Below, one piece after another: positions 34,242 to 43,568 of a stretch of DNA of 64,000 nt. The stretch is from Methylobacterium sp. (lineage in GTDB: Bacteria; Pseudomonadota; Alphaproteobacteria; Rhizobiales; Beijerinckiaceae). Positions within the stretch are counted from its first letter, which is position 1, and the number at the start of each line of letters is the position of its first letter. The stretch covers positions 139,787-203,786 of the forward strand of contig JADCBP010000008.1 of the NCBI GenBank assembly GCA_020253445.1, written 5' to 3'. Below the pieces are notes generated by a model. It did not search any database and had not been told where the DNA came from. It saw only the letters and a list, made by a program, of their open reading frames with translations. Made by a program: the position numbers and the translations under genes.

Positions 34242-35411
34242 CTAGCTTCCCGTCGCGACGATGCCCTCATCAATCGCTCTGGCTATCTCTTCCTCCCGGA
34301 AGCCTGCCCGACGCAAGATCGCCAACGTGTCGCAACCTGCAGGACCCGTTTCATCGCCAAGCCGGGTGTCCGTAGCCGAGAAGCGCGGCGCAGGTCGTGG
34401 CATTCGCCCGTCGCGTGTCGATACGAATGTACCTCGGGCAATGTTGTGGGGGTGGTCGAACGCTTCAAGGGGACTCAGGACGGGTGCGAAACAGGCATCA
34501 CTGCCCTCAAGAAGGCGACACCAGGCATCCCTCGACCGCTCGCGAAACTTGGTCTCGAGCGCTTCGCGCAGGGCCGGCCACATCGACCGGTTCCATTGGT
34601 CATCGAAGCGCGGGTCGGAGAGGTCAAGCAGGCTCAGAAGAGACCTGTAGAACTGTGGTTCCATGGCCCCAACGGAAACGAACCCCCCGTCGGAGCATGC
34701 ATAGGTCGTGTAGAATGGCGCCGCGCCATCGATGAAATTGGCTTCGCGTTCAACCTTCCAGCTGTTCTGGGCCATCATGCCGAAGATCATGGTGCCGAGG
34801 GTCGCGGCGCCGTCGGTCATGGCCGCATCGACGATCTGTCCCTTGCCGGTCGTTCTGGCGTGCAGAATGGCTGCGAGCAGCCCCAGAGCCAGCATCATGC
34901 CTCCCCCTCCAAAATCGCCAACGAGGTTCAATGGTGGCGGAGGAGGGCGGTCAGCATTGCCGATCGGCCACAGCATGCCTGACAGAGCGAGATAGTTGAT
35001 GTCGTGGCCGGGGGCCTGCGCCAGCGGGCCGGTCTGTCCCCAACCTGTCATGCGTCCGTAAGCAAGCCTCGGATTGACCGCAAGACATTCTTCGGGGCCT
35101 AGCCCCAGGCGTTCGGCCACGCCTGGCCGAAACCCTTCGATGAAGGCATCAGCGTCCGCAACGAGGCGCAGAACAATCGCCGCCGCTCCCGGTTTCTTGA
35201 GATCGACCGCGATCGATTTGCGCCCGCGCCCGAGGATGTCGCCGATTCCCCAAGGCGCCTGTCCTGCGCGGTCAATGCGGATGATCTCGGCGCCCAGATC
35301 GCCGAGCATCATTCCGCAGAAGGGGGCAGGCCCAAGTCCGGCCAGCTCGATGACCTGAATGCCCGCCAAAGGTCCATTGCCGGCCATTTGTTTCAGTTCC
35401 CTGCCTGGCAT
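34242..35411 (-). CDS. CaiB/BaiF family CoA-transferase or acyl-CoA racemase
   Basis: A 389-aa class III CoA-transferase. LAGIQVIELAGLGPAPFCGM, KSIAVDLKKPG and the block DADAFIEGFRPGVAERLG are characteristic; GHDINYLALSGML is close to alpha-methylacyl-CoA racemases. It would move CoA to a carboxylic acid, or epimerise a 2-methylacyl-CoA. It is divergent from the TetR gene of the island. An inner ATG at 35387 with AGGGA upstream is a possible alternative start. Confidence 0.86.
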   Translation of the reverse strand: MPGRELKQMAGNGPLAGIQVIELAGLGPAPFCGMMLGDLGAEIIRIDRAGQAPWGIGDILGRGRKSIAVDLKKPGAAAIVLRLVADADAFIEGFRPGVAERLGLGPEECLAVNPRLAYGRMTGWGQTGPLAQAPGHDINYLALSGMLWPIGNADRPPPPPLNLVGDFGGGGMMLALGLLAAILHARTTGKGQIVDAAMTDGAATLGTMIFGMMAQNSWKVEREANFIDGAAPFYTTYACSDGGFVSVGAMEPQFYRSLLSLLDLSDPRFDDQWNRSMWPALREALETKFRERSRDAWCRLLEGSDACFAPVLSPLEAFDHPHNIARGTFVSTRDGRMPRPAPRFSATDTRLGDETGPAGCDTLAILRRAGFREEEIARAIDEGIVATGS

Positions 35412-35476
35412 CCCGCAGGAGGCAGGCCGTCATTCAACGCCCGAAAGGCCTCCCGGCATTTCACCAGAATGAGCCA

Positions 35477-35564
35477 TTGTGACCACTCGGTCAACAAGGT
35501 GACTTGACGATCACCTGGATGATGCTACGGTTACTTAGGTGAACGGCAGGTCAGGCGTGACCTG
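35477..35564. promoter_or_regulatory. divergent promoter region with two palindromes, candidate TetR operators
   Basis: Two inverted repeats lie between the CaiB-like and TetR genes: TTGTGACC-ACTC-GGTCAACAA (35477-35497, one gap) and CAGGTCA-GGCG-TGACCTG (35547-35564, perfect arms). Both share the GGTCA/TGACC half. They are well placed to let the TetR protein control both directions. Confidence 0.45.
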
Positions 35565-35585
35565 AGGTGCAGGCGGAGCAAGGCC

Positions 35586-36227
35586 ATGTCTCGCTGGGCA
35601 AATGCCCTTCCAAACCGCGAAGACCAGCTCGAGACCAAGCGCCGTGCCATCATTCGGGAAGCGGCCAAAGTCTTCAGCCGGCGCGGAGTGCACGGAACCT
35701 CGTTGGAGGACGTGGCCGAGCGCCTCGGGGTCTCGAAAGCAGCGCTTTATCGTTACGTGCCGAGCAAGCAGGACCTTCTCTATGCCTGCCACAAGGAGGC
35801 GATGGTCATCGCCGATGACAGCCTCGGCGCCGCGGAGGCTGAGGGCCAGACGGGTCTTGAGAAGATCCGCCGAGGGATGGCGCGCTACATGCGCGAGATG
35901 ATCGGCACCATGGGTGTGCCTGTTCTGATCCTTGAGGAGAACGCGCTGACCGGTGCGCAAGCCGCCGAGATCATGAGATTGCGCGATGCGTTCGAGCACC
36001 GGATGCGGCGCTTGGTCGAAGAGGGCATCGCAGACGGCAGCATCGTGAAGATCAACCCGAAGCTCGCTGTTTTCACGCTCCTCGGTGCCGTTCATTGGGT
36101 GACGAAGTGGTACTCGCCGGACGGCGCTTGGAGTGCCGACGATGTCTCCGAGGCTCTCATCGAGGTTGCGACGCGCGGCTTTGCTGCGAACCCGGAATCT
36201 GAGCTGAAGGCCAGCCTCAAAGGATAA
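35586..36227 (+). CDS. TetR/AcrR family transcriptional regulator
   Basis: A 213-aa repressor-type protein. The helix-turn-helix is in IIREAAKVFSRRGVHGTSLE and VAERLGVSKAALYRYVPSKQ (about residues 24-66). The C-terminal domain is the variable ligand pocket, probably for an acyl-CoA given the neighbours. It is followed 75 bases later by the acyl-CoA dehydrogenase on the same strand. Confidence 0.88.
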   Translation: MSRWANALPNREDQLETKRRAIIREAAKVFSRRGVHGTSLEDVAERLGVSKAALYRYVPSKQDLLYACHKEAMVIADDSLGAAEAEGQTGLEKIRRGMARYMREMIGTMGVPVLILEENALTGAQAAEIMRLRDAFEHRMRRLVEEGIADGSIVKINPKLAVFTLLGAVHWVTKWYSPDGAWSADDVSEALIEVATRGFAANPESELKASLKG

Positions 36228-36302
36228 CCGATCGACCGCGCAGAGGGCGCCAAGCAAGACAAGACGGTCCGTCAAGGGTCGCATTCATCAGGGAGATCAA
36301 CT

Positions 36303-37466
36303 TTGAATTTCGATTTGACGCCGGACCAGAGGGCGCTGCAGGAGCGTGTGCGCGAATTCGCTCAGGCGGAAGTGGCGCCTCGAGCAGAGCAGCTTGATCG
36401 CGACGCGGTTTTTCCGACCGACCTTTATCGGAAGCTGGGCGAGCTTGGGGTCATGTCGATCCCGTTTCCTGAGGCCTATGGAGGCATGGGGCTGGGTATC
36501 TTTGATGCAGTTCTTGCGATCGAAGAGGTTGCCCGAGCCGATCAGTCTCTCGCCGTGTCTGCAATGGTGTCGATGGCAACGGCACTGACCGTCGCAAGGT
36601 TTGGCACCGAGGAGCAGAAGCGCACCTACCTGCCGGACGTCATTGCAGGCAAAAAGGTCTGCTCGATTGCTGGCACCGAGCCTGACGCAGGCAGCGACAC
36701 GGCAGGGTTCAAGACACGCGCCACCCAGGTCGGCAATGGGTTGTGGTCGTTGAGCGGCGAAAAGGCCTACATCACCAACCCTGGCACCGATATCTCCTCC
36801 TTTGCAATCATCCTGGCGGTGTCGAGCCCGCGCGACGAGCAGGAGAAAAAATTCACGCTCTTCTTGGTGCCGCACGGGACCAAGGGTTATACCCAGGGCG
36901 AAAAATACCGGAAAATGGGGTGGCGCTCCTCTGACACTCGTCCGCTCCATCTGGACGATTGCGTGGTGCCGGAGACGAATGTCGTCGGGAAGGTGAACGG
37001 TGGCCGTTGGGTCCTCCACAAGGGCTACCAGGCTGCCCGGGTCTTTCTCGCCGCCTGTTCACTGGGGCTTGCGCAGGCAAGCTTCGACCACGCGTTGAAG
37101 TATGCCAAGGAGCGCCAGGCATTTGGTGCCTCGCTCGGCCGGCTTCAGATGGTCCAGGAAATGATCGCCAAGATGGCACTGAAGGTCGACAGCGCTCGCC
37201 TCGTGACCTACCGCGCGGCCTGGGGCATCGACGCGGGCAAGGACGACATGATGGCGCTTTCGATGGCGAAACTCCACGCTACCGAGACAGGATCGGAGGT
37301 CGCCAATATGGCCATCCAGATTCATGGCGGCTGGGGCTTCATGGATGACTGTCCGCCCTCCCGCTATCTGCGGGATAACCGCATCTGCACGATCGGTGAT
37401 GGCAGCTCTCAGATCCAGACTTTGCTCATCGCGCGGGAGTGCGGTCTCGACGTGACGTTTCGTTAG
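36303..37466 (+). CDS. acyl-CoA dehydrogenase
   Basis: A 387-aa FAD flavoenzyme making the 2,3-double bond in an acyl-CoA. Start is TTG with GGGAGA upstream. ISAEPDAGSD-like AGTEPDAGSD (about residue 123) and QIHGGWGFMDDCPPSRYLRD (about residue 338) are family signatures. The residue that is Glu in medium-chain enzymes (YEGTSEIQ) aligns with Asp in IGDGSSQIQ (about residue 366). Isovaleryl-CoA dehydrogenases also read IGxGTSE here but keep a Glu elsewhere, which I do not find in the GYQAARVFLAA helix. So the catalytic base may be Asp. Confidence 0.88.
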   Translation: MNFDLTPDQRALQERVREFAQAEVAPRAEQLDRDAVFPTDLYRKLGELGVMSIPFPEAYGGMGLGIFDAVLAIEEVARADQSLAVSAMVSMATALTVARFGTEEQKRTYLPDVIAGKKVCSIAGTEPDAGSDTAGFKTRATQVGNGLWSLSGEKAYITNPGTDISSFAIILAVSSPRDEQEKKFTLFLVPHGTKGYTQGEKYRKMGWRSSDTRPLHLDDCVVPETNVVGKVNGGRWVLHKGYQAARVFLAACSLGLAQASFDHALKYAKERQAFGASLGRLQMVQEMIAKMALKVDSARLVTYRAAWGIDAGKDDMMALSMAKLHATETGSEVANMAIQIHGGWGFMDDCPPSRYLRDNRICTIGDGSSQIQTLLIARECGLDVTFR

Positions 37467-37487
37467 CCCGAACGGACAATCTAGCGC

Positions 37488-37510
37488 GGCGACCCTTTTT
37501 TGGGGTCGCC
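37488..37510. other. hairpin between acyl-CoA dehydrogenase and ABC genes
   Basis: GGCGACCC, a T-rich 7-nt loop and GGGTCGCC form an 8-bp stem 22 bases past the dehydrogenase stop. There is no trailing T run, so it could be an attenuating or stabilising hairpin and not a full terminator. Confidence 0.5.
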
Positions 37511-37603
37511 CACGGAAGCGAAGGCCAGGGGCTAGTTCGGCGCCTGGGAATGACCAAAAGCAAGAACAGTGGTGAGAGCCTTCGCCGCCGCAAGGGGGAA
37601 GCC

Positions 37604-38398
37604 ATGTCCATCGAGGCCGTGTCCAACGGCAGGCAAACGATATTGGAGGCGGAGGCACTTTGCCTGCGCTTTGGCGCCGTCGAGACCCTGAAGTCGGTTT
37701 CGCTATCGGTCATGGAGAGCGAGATCCACGCCGTCATCGGTCCGAATGGCGCAGGAAAGTCGAGCCTTCTGAACTGCTTTTCCGGCTTCTATCGGCCCCA
37801 ATCGGGAGCTGTTCGCTTCAAGGGGATCGACATCTCCGACCTGCCGCCCCACCGACGGGCGGAACTCGGCATGAGCCGGACATTTCAAGGCATCCAGACC
37901 TATCCCTCCCTCACGGCGCGGGAGAACATCCTCACGGGCTTCCATATGCGCATGAAGACCGGGCCCTTCTCGGCGCTGATCTGGTGGGGAGCGACCCGTC
38001 GGGAAGAGGAGCTTTACACCGCCCGCGCGGAAAAGATCATCGAGTTTCTGGAGCTGGAAGAACAGCGCCATACCCATGTGGGCGACATGTCTTACGGCAT
38101 GCGCAAGCGCGTTGACCTTGGCCGCGCCATCGCCCTCGAGCCCGCCATCCTCATCATGGACGAGCCCATGGCGGGGATGAGCAACGAGGAGAAGGAGGAC
38201 CTGGCTCGCTTCATCCTCGACATTCGTGAAGGCCTGGGAATTCCGGTTGTCCTGGTCGAGCATGACATGGAAGTGGTCATGTCCATTTCAGACCGGGTGA
38301 CGGTGCTCGATTTCGGTCAGGTCATCGCTTGCGGGACACCTGACGAGATTCGTGCCCATCCTGCCGTCATCGACGCTTATCTCGGAGATGCGGCGTGA
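37604..38398 (+). CDS. LivG-like ABC transporter ATP-binding protein
   Basis: A 264-aa ATPase of the branched-chain amino acid (HAAT) class. Walker A is GPNGAGKSS (about residue 44), the signature is a degenerate MSYGMRKRVDLGRA, Walker B is ILIMDEPMAGM and the switch histidine is in LVEHDMEVV. The ATG at 37604 has AAGGGGGA four bases upstream. Its stop overlaps the start of the acyl-CoA ligase. HAAT importers also carry aromatic and short-chain acids. Confidence 0.88.
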   Translation: MSIEAVSNGRQTILEAEALCLRFGAVETLKSVSLSVMESEIHAVIGPNGAGKSSLLNCFSGFYRPQSGAVRFKGIDISDLPPHRRAELGMSRTFQGIQTYPSLTARENILTGFHMRMKTGPFSALIWWGATRREEELYTARAEKIIEFLELEEQRHTHVGDMSYGMRKRVDLGRAIALEPAILIMDEPMAGMSNEEKEDLARFILDIREGLGIPVVLVEHDMEVVMSISDRVTVLDFGQVIACGTPDEIRAHPAVIDAYLGDAA

Positions 38399-40353
38399 GC
38401 GAACCGCACATCTTCCGAGCGGACCCCGCAGCGCAAGGCTTGCGTCGATCGGATGGGCGCACGCTCCCTCAGTTGCTGCGAGACAATGCCGTCGAGTTTG
38501 CAGACCTGCCCGCCCTCAAGTTCAAGGAGGCGGGGATCTGGAAACGCCGGACGTGGCGACAGGTGCGCGACGAGGTCAGCATCGTTGCCCGTGGCCTGGC
38601 GAGCATTGGCCTAAAGCGCGGTGAGGTCGTTGCCCTCATCTCGGAAAACACGGCCGAGCAGTTCATCACCGAGCTCGCGGTCCAGTCTTTGGGAGGCATA
38701 ACGGTCTGCGTTTATCCCGATGCCCCGGCGGATGAACTTCACTACGCACTCGATCATTCGGGCGCGGTCGTCGCGCTAGGGCATGATCAGGAGCAGGTCG
38801 ACAAGATCCTCGCTTGCCTCCCCGCCATTCCCCGGATCCGCAGGATCATTTTTGTCGAAGAGCGAGGCCTCTGGTCCTACGCCGAGCCGCGCCTCATCTC
38901 CTTTGCGAAACTGACTGAGGCCGGCCGTGGCTTCGAGGATGCAGCATGGGTCGATCACAGGATCGATGAGGGATCGGCTGACGAGCCGGCAGCCTATTGC
39001 TTCACGTCAGGCACGACCTCGCGACCAAAAGCTGCAGTACTGTCGCACGCCTTCATCCTGGACAATGCCCATCGCCTGATGGGCTCGCTGAATGTCCGGC
39101 CTGGCGGCAACTACCTGTCCTACATATCGCCTGCCTGGGCGGCCGAGCAGTTTTTCGGCATCGCTCTGCCGTTGCTCGCCCCGATGGTCCTGCATTTCGC
39201 GGAGAAGCCGGACACCATCCAGCATGATCTCAGGGAGATCGGTCCGGAGTTCCTGATGTTCACCCCGCGCCAGTGGGAGATGCAGGCGTCGGGAATTGAA
39301 GCACGCATGATGGCCGCCGGTCGGTGGCGTCAGGCTCTCTACCGGTGGGGACTGGAGCAAGGCCTCAAAAGGGTTCGTGGCGAAAGCCAGAACGCGCTGG
39401 AAAGCCTCCGGTGGCGGCTCGCTGACATGCTCGTTCTGAAGGGGGTGCGCGAGCTTCTCGGCCTCACCCAGGCAAGGGCCGTCCTTTCGGGGGGCGCCGG
39501 TTTGTCGGCAGAGCTCTTCGAACGGTTCAGGGCCTTCGGCGTGCCGCTCGGGAACCTCTATGGATCAACGGAACTGGGTTTGATCTCGACCCACCGGCCT
39601 GGCAGCCGCAACGCGCATTCGCTGGGCAGCCTCATGCCGTCCGATCCCTCGATCGCCGAGCCTATCGAGGCATGGGTGGATGATCGTGGCCAGCTGCGCC
39701 TGAAAGTGCGCGCTTTCCTCGGATATCTCAATGATCCCGATGCGACGCGCGACTTGGGCAGCGGCGAACAGGGCTTCGAGACGGGTGATGCTGTCAGGAT
39801 TGATGAGTCCGGGGAGCTCGTATTCCTCGATCGGCTCAAGGATCTGAGGCGGCTGAAAGGTGGCCAGTCCTATCCGCCTCAGTTCATCGAGAACCATCTC
39901 CGGGCGGCTTCTCTCATCCGGGATGCCATCGTTATCGGGGATGAAACACATGAGCGAGTTGTCGCGCTCATCAATATCGATCCCGAGATTGCCGGTCGTT
40001 TCGCAGAACTGCATGGACTTGCCTACGGCACCTTCCCCGAACTCAGCCAGCTCGCTGAGATCAGACGCGAGGTGACCCAGGCGATCAGACACGTCAATTC
40101 TCTTCTGGACGAGGGAGCGCGGATCACGGCCTTCGCCAATCTGCCCAAGGAGCTTGATGCGGACGAATCTGAGCTCACCCGGTCCCGCAAGCTGAGGCGC
40201 GGCCAGATACATGACCGCTACAAGGCGATCATCGACGCGCTCTACGGGGGTGTCGACGAGATCAGGACCGAGATTGAGGTCCGTTACCAGGATGGGACAA
40301 CCAGCAAGCTGAACGCGCCGGTCGCCCTCAATCGGATGGGAGCCGCAGCATGA
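38395..40353 (+). CDS. AMP-dependent acyl-CoA synthetase (long-chain/FadD15 type)
   Basis: A 652-aa adenylate-forming ligase. The P-loop-like AMP motif is YCFTSGTTSRPKAA (about residue 202), the YGSTE-type motif is LYGSTELGL, and the TGD motif is FETGDAVRI followed by RLKDLRRLKGG. It would adenylate a carboxylic acid and pass it to CoA. Being inside an ABC import operon (overlaps of 4 nt on both sides), it probably activates the imported acid. Length fits long-chain-type ligases, but the real chain length is unknown. Confidence 0.87.
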   Translation: MSEPHIFRADPAAQGLRRSDGRTLPQLLRDNAVEFADLPALKFKEAGIWKRRTWRQVRDEVSIVARGLASIGLKRGEVVALISENTAEQFITELAVQSLGGITVCVYPDAPADELHYALDHSGAVVALGHDQEQVDKILACLPAIPRIRRIIFVEERGLWSYAEPRLISFAKLTEAGRGFEDAAWVDHRIDEGSADEPAAYCFTSGTTSRPKAAVLSHAFILDNAHRLMGSLNVRPGGNYLSYISPAWAAEQFFGIALPLLAPMVLHFAEKPDTIQHDLREIGPEFLMFTPRQWEMQASGIEARMMAAGRWRQALYRWGLEQGLKRVRGESQNALESLRWRLADMLVLKGVRELLGLTQARAVLSGGAGLSAELFERFRAFGVPLGNLYGSTELGLISTHRPGSRNAHSLGSLMPSDPSIAEPIEAWVDDRGQLRLKVRAFLGYLNDPDATRDLGSGEQGFETGDAVRIDESGELVFLDRLKDLRRLKGGQSYPPQFIENHLRAASLIRDAIVIGDETHERVVALINIDPEIAGRFAELHGLAYGTFPELSQLAEIRREVTQAIRHVNSLLDEGARITAFANLPKELDADESELTRSRKLRRGQIHDRYKAIIDALYGGVDEIRTEIEVRYQDGTTSKLNAPVALNRMGAAA

Positions 40354-41249
40354 TCAAGCTCATCCAGATCCTCATCGAAGGCGCGTTGGTCGGCCTGGTC
40401 TACGGGCTTGTCGCAATCTCCTTCGTGGTCATCTATCGCGCCTCCCGCATTGTGAACCTTGCTCAAGGCGAAGTGCTGGTTATCGGGGCGCTGCTGCTGT
40501 GGACATTCACTGCCGGAATGAAAGCGGCGGGTTGGGAGGTGCCACTGATCATCAGTCTGGCTATGACGCTCGCCGCGTGCATCGCGTTCGGGTTGATCCT
40601 CGAGCGCTTCGTGTTCCGTCCGCTCATCAGCCAGCCGGCTTTTGCCATCTTCATGGCAAGCGTCGCCCTCCTCATCATGTTGCGAGGTACCGCTCAGCTT
40701 TTGTGGACCGCTGAAACCAGGGCGTTCCCGGTAATTCTGCCCGAGGGTGCCTTCCAGCTTGGCCCCTTCCTGATTTCAACGCCCCTCGCTCTCGGAGGGC
40801 TGTTCTCCGTCCTTTTGGCCATTGGGCTCCATGCCTTCTTCACCCGAACGCGGCAAGGCCTTCGTCTTGCTGCGGTGGCTGAAGACCATCGCACTGCGAT
40901 GTCTCTCGGCGTGTCAGTGCGATCGGCAATCGCGACGGCCTGGATCCTCGGCACCGTGGTGGCGACCGCCGCGGCTATCGTCTTGCTTTCGGGCCGTGTC
41001 GTTTCCCTGGAGGTTGCCCATATCGGGTTCAAGGCTTTGCCGGTCGCGCTACTGGGCGGCCTTGAATCGATCCGAGGAGCACCGCTTGCCGGCATCCTGA
41101 TCGGTGTCGGCGAGGCCCTCGCCATGGCTTATCTCGATCCGCTGACCAATGGCGCTGCTTCCGGTCTGCTTCCGTACCTCGTGATGATCACAGTTCTGCT
41201 TGTGCAGCCTCAGGGGCTGTTCGGGTGGAAGCGTATCGAGAGGCTTTAA
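40350..41249 (+). CDS. LivH-like ABC permease
   Basis: A 299-aa inner-membrane permease of the HAAT class. The typical N-terminus GALVGLVYGLVAISFVVIYR and ASRIVNLAQGEVLVIGA, and the conserved GLRLAAVAEDHRTAMSLGV loop (about residue 170), are present, with about eight hydrophobic segments. It overlaps the ligase gene by four bases and ends four bases before the LivM-like gene. Confidence 0.9.
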   Translation: MIKLIQILIEGALVGLVYGLVAISFVVIYRASRIVNLAQGEVLVIGALLLWTFTAGMKAAGWEVPLIISLAMTLAACIAFGLILERFVFRPLISQPAFAIFMASVALLIMLRGTAQLLWTAETRAFPVILPEGAFQLGPFLISTPLALGGLFSVLLAIGLHAFFTRTRQGLRLAAVAEDHRTAMSLGVSVRSAIATAWILGTVVATAAAIVLLSGRVVSLEVAHIGFKALPVALLGGLESIRGAPLAGILIGVGEALAMAYLDPLTNGAASGLLPYLVMITVLLVQPQGLFGWKRIERL

Positions 41250-41252
41250 GCC

Positions 41253-42302
41253 ATGCTTCCCACGGGCATCCATTTTGAAAGCTATGCCGCAGAAACACGG
41301 GTTCTCAAGACCCGGCGTTCTCAGGTTTGGCTCGCGATCCTGGTCGCGGCTCTGCTCGTCGCGCCATTTTTCGCGGGAGCCTATCTGACAGGCATCGCCA
41401 GCGAGATGTTTATCACGCTGATGGCCGTTTACGGGCTCTATATCACCGTGGGGATGGCGGGGCAGATCAATATCGCCCAGTCCGCCTTTGTCGGGGTTGG
41501 GGCGTTCGCCGCTGCCAAGCTGTCGGGTTACGGCGTCCCTGTATTTCTGGTGATCCCGCTTGCAGCGTTCTGCACTGGGTGTGTGTCGGTCCTTTTTGCG
41601 CTGCCGGCGTCAAGGGTGAAGGGCCTGTATCTGGCGCTGACGACGCTTGCGGCACAGGCCATGTTCCCGATCGTCATCTACGCCTTGCCGCCAGGATGGC
41701 TTGGGGGCCTGGCCGGTATGCCCGTCGAGCCGCTAACCGTCTTCGGCCTTGATCTCGGTAGTCCCGCCCGTTTGTACTATTTCACTCTGGCGATCGTGGC
41801 TGTCCTGACGGTCTCGGTGTTTCGCATCCAGCACTCGCGCTTCGGCCGGGCGATGATTGCCGTCCGCGACAACGATGTCGCCGCGGAGGTGATGGGTATC
41901 CCCGTCTTCAAAGTGAAGGTGATGTCGTTCTTTGTCGGATCGCTGTTCGCGGGGATTGCCGGCGCCTGCATGGCCTATGTGCTGCAGTTCGTGACCGCTT
42001 CGAGCTTCACCCTTTTTGCCTCGGTTTGGTACCTCGGGATGCTGATCGTCGGGGGCTTGCACTCTCCGCTGGGCGCGATCCTCGGCGTCCTGTTCATCAC
42101 CATTGTCCAGGAGAGCCTGCACAAGGTCGCCAACACGCTCATGCAGCTTGGTGCTGGTGGTGGCGGAACTCTTTTCGCACTGACATCGATCATTCTCGGC
42201 GGATGCATCCTCATCGCGCTCATTTTCGAGCCGCGCGGCCTCGCGCATCGGTGGGCGGTACTTCGCAAAGCCTTTCAGATCTGGCCGTTCCCTCGGAGCT
42301 GA
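41253..42302 (+). CDS. LivM-like ABC permease
   Basis: A 349-aa inner-membrane permease partner of the LivH-like protein. AGQINIAQSAFVGVGAFAAA (about residue 70), the loop FGRAMIAVRDNDVAAEVMGI (about residue 194) and the C-terminal block LIVGGLHSPLGAILGVLF are typical. Together the two permeases form the channel. Confidence 0.9.
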   Translation: MLPTGIHFESYAAETRVLKTRRSQVWLAILVAALLVAPFFAGAYLTGIASEMFITLMAVYGLYITVGMAGQINIAQSAFVGVGAFAAAKLSGYGVPVFLVIPLAAFCTGCVSVLFALPASRVKGLYLALTTLAAQAMFPIVIYALPPGWLGGLAGMPVEPLTVFGLDLGSPARLYYFTLAIVAVLTVSVFRIQHSRFGRAMIAVRDNDVAAEVMGIPVFKVKVMSFFVGSLFAGIAGACMAYVLQFVTASSFTLFASVWYLGMLIVGGLHSPLGAILGVLFITIVQESLHKVANTLMQLGAGGGGTLFALTSIILGGCILIALIFEPRGLAHRWAVLRKAFQIWPFPRS

Positions 42303-42359
42303 GGGGACAGGCGAGCCAGCAATCCAGGCTGAAACCAGAGATAACAGGGAGGACGACCA

Positions 42360-43553
42360 ATGAAACTGAGAACAAAGTTGATCGCGGCAGCGGCCTGGCT
42401 CGTTGCCAGCCTGCCCGCGCAGGCCACCGAATATGTCATGAGTGTCAGTGCTGACTTCTCTGGCCCCTTTGCGAACGTGATGCCCAACGCGATGTCGGGG
42501 TTGAAGTCGATCACCGACTGGTGGAATGAAGAGGTCGGCAAGCGGCTTGGTGTGTCCGTCAAGCTCTCCATCCACGATATGCGTTATGACGCGGCGGTCA
42601 TTGCCCGGACATGGCCGGCCATTCTCCGCTCCGAGAAGCCGATCATGCATCTCGGCTTTGGATCCCCCGACCTGACGACGCTGATGCGTCGGCTGCCCAA
42701 TGACAAGGTTCCGATGTTGATCGGTACGGCGATGGTCGGCCTGGTGTGGTCAGAAAACGGTTGGCACTATTCCATTCGACCAACCTACAGCCACGAGTTC
42801 GCAGGTCTGCTCGCCCGCATGCAGCAGGAGAAGGGCCGCACATTGCGGATAGCCTCCATCAGCACGCAGAACCAGGCCGGCTTCGTCGATCAGGTCAACG
42901 GGCTCCGTCATCTCGCCAAGACCTACCCTGATCGGTTCGAGATGCTCGAGACGCAGTGGGCCGACACTGCGCCTGTCTCGCTGAGCAGCAGCGTGAGGGC
43001 AATCGTTGGTCAGAACGCTGACGTCATTATCGTCGGTGGAACGACCGCGCAGGTCCAGGCGACGGCAAGCGCTCTGAAGGAGCTTGGCGCGCGGATCCCC
43101 GTCATCACCTCAACGCACAACGGGTTGACGGAGGCGGCAAAGGGAACGGCGCTGGTTGACATGGACGGCTTTTATTCGGCCTTCTCCTTTGCCGCTCCAG
43201 GCCAGGAAAGCCTGCCGCTTCGTGACGTCTATAACCGGTATCGGAAGGAGGGGAACTGGGGGATGATCTCAGCCCAGTCCGCTGCCCAGGCGCTTCTCGC
43301 ACTGCGAGTTCTGGAACGGGCGGTGGCGAAGGTCGGGCGTGACAACGTCACCGGGGAGGCGATGCGCCAGGCGCTTCTCGACAACGTTTTCACCGAGCAG
43401 GAACTGTTGGGGGCGTTGCCGACGCTGGATTTCGATGAATCGGCCCCCTTTCCCGTCGGCCGGATCCGGGCAACGGCAGAGGTCGTGAGGGGTGGTCAGA
43501 TTGTCCCTCTCGGCACCGGCTGGATCGACGTTCCTGCCCTCACCAAGTGGTAA
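42360..43553 (+). CDS. ABC transporter substrate-binding protein (LivK/Peripla_BP_6 type)
   Basis: A 397-aa periplasmic protein with signal peptide (MKLRTKLIAAAAWLVASLPAQA). The mature part has the two-lobed type I binding fold (VSADFSGPFANVM, IGTAMVGLVW, VITSTHNGLTEAA). It is divergent from true LivK, so its ligand is probably the acid activated by the linked ligases and not leucine itself. An AGGGAGGA site precedes the ATG. Confidence 0.85.
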   Translation: MKLRTKLIAAAAWLVASLPAQATEYVMSVSADFSGPFANVMPNAMSGLKSITDWWNEEVGKRLGVSVKLSIHDMRYDAAVIARTWPAILRSEKPIMHLGFGSPDLTTLMRRLPNDKVPMLIGTAMVGLVWSENGWHYSIRPTYSHEFAGLLARMQQEKGRTLRIASISTQNQAGFVDQVNGLRHLAKTYPDRFEMLETQWADTAPVSLSSSVRAIVGQNADVIIVGGTTAQVQATASALKELGARIPVITSTHNGLTEAAKGTALVDMDGFYSAFSFAAPGQESLPLRDVYNRYRKEGNWGMISAQSAAQALLALRVLERAVAKVGRDNVTGEAMRQALLDNVFTEQELLGALPTLDFDESAPFPVGRIRATAEVVRGGQIVPLGTGWIDVPALTKW

Positions 43554-43568
43554 CGGGAAGACCTTGCG

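Noticed and set aside
37488-37510. Calling the hairpin after the acyl-CoA dehydrogenase a terminator
   Set aside because: There is no T run after the stem; the T run is in the loop.
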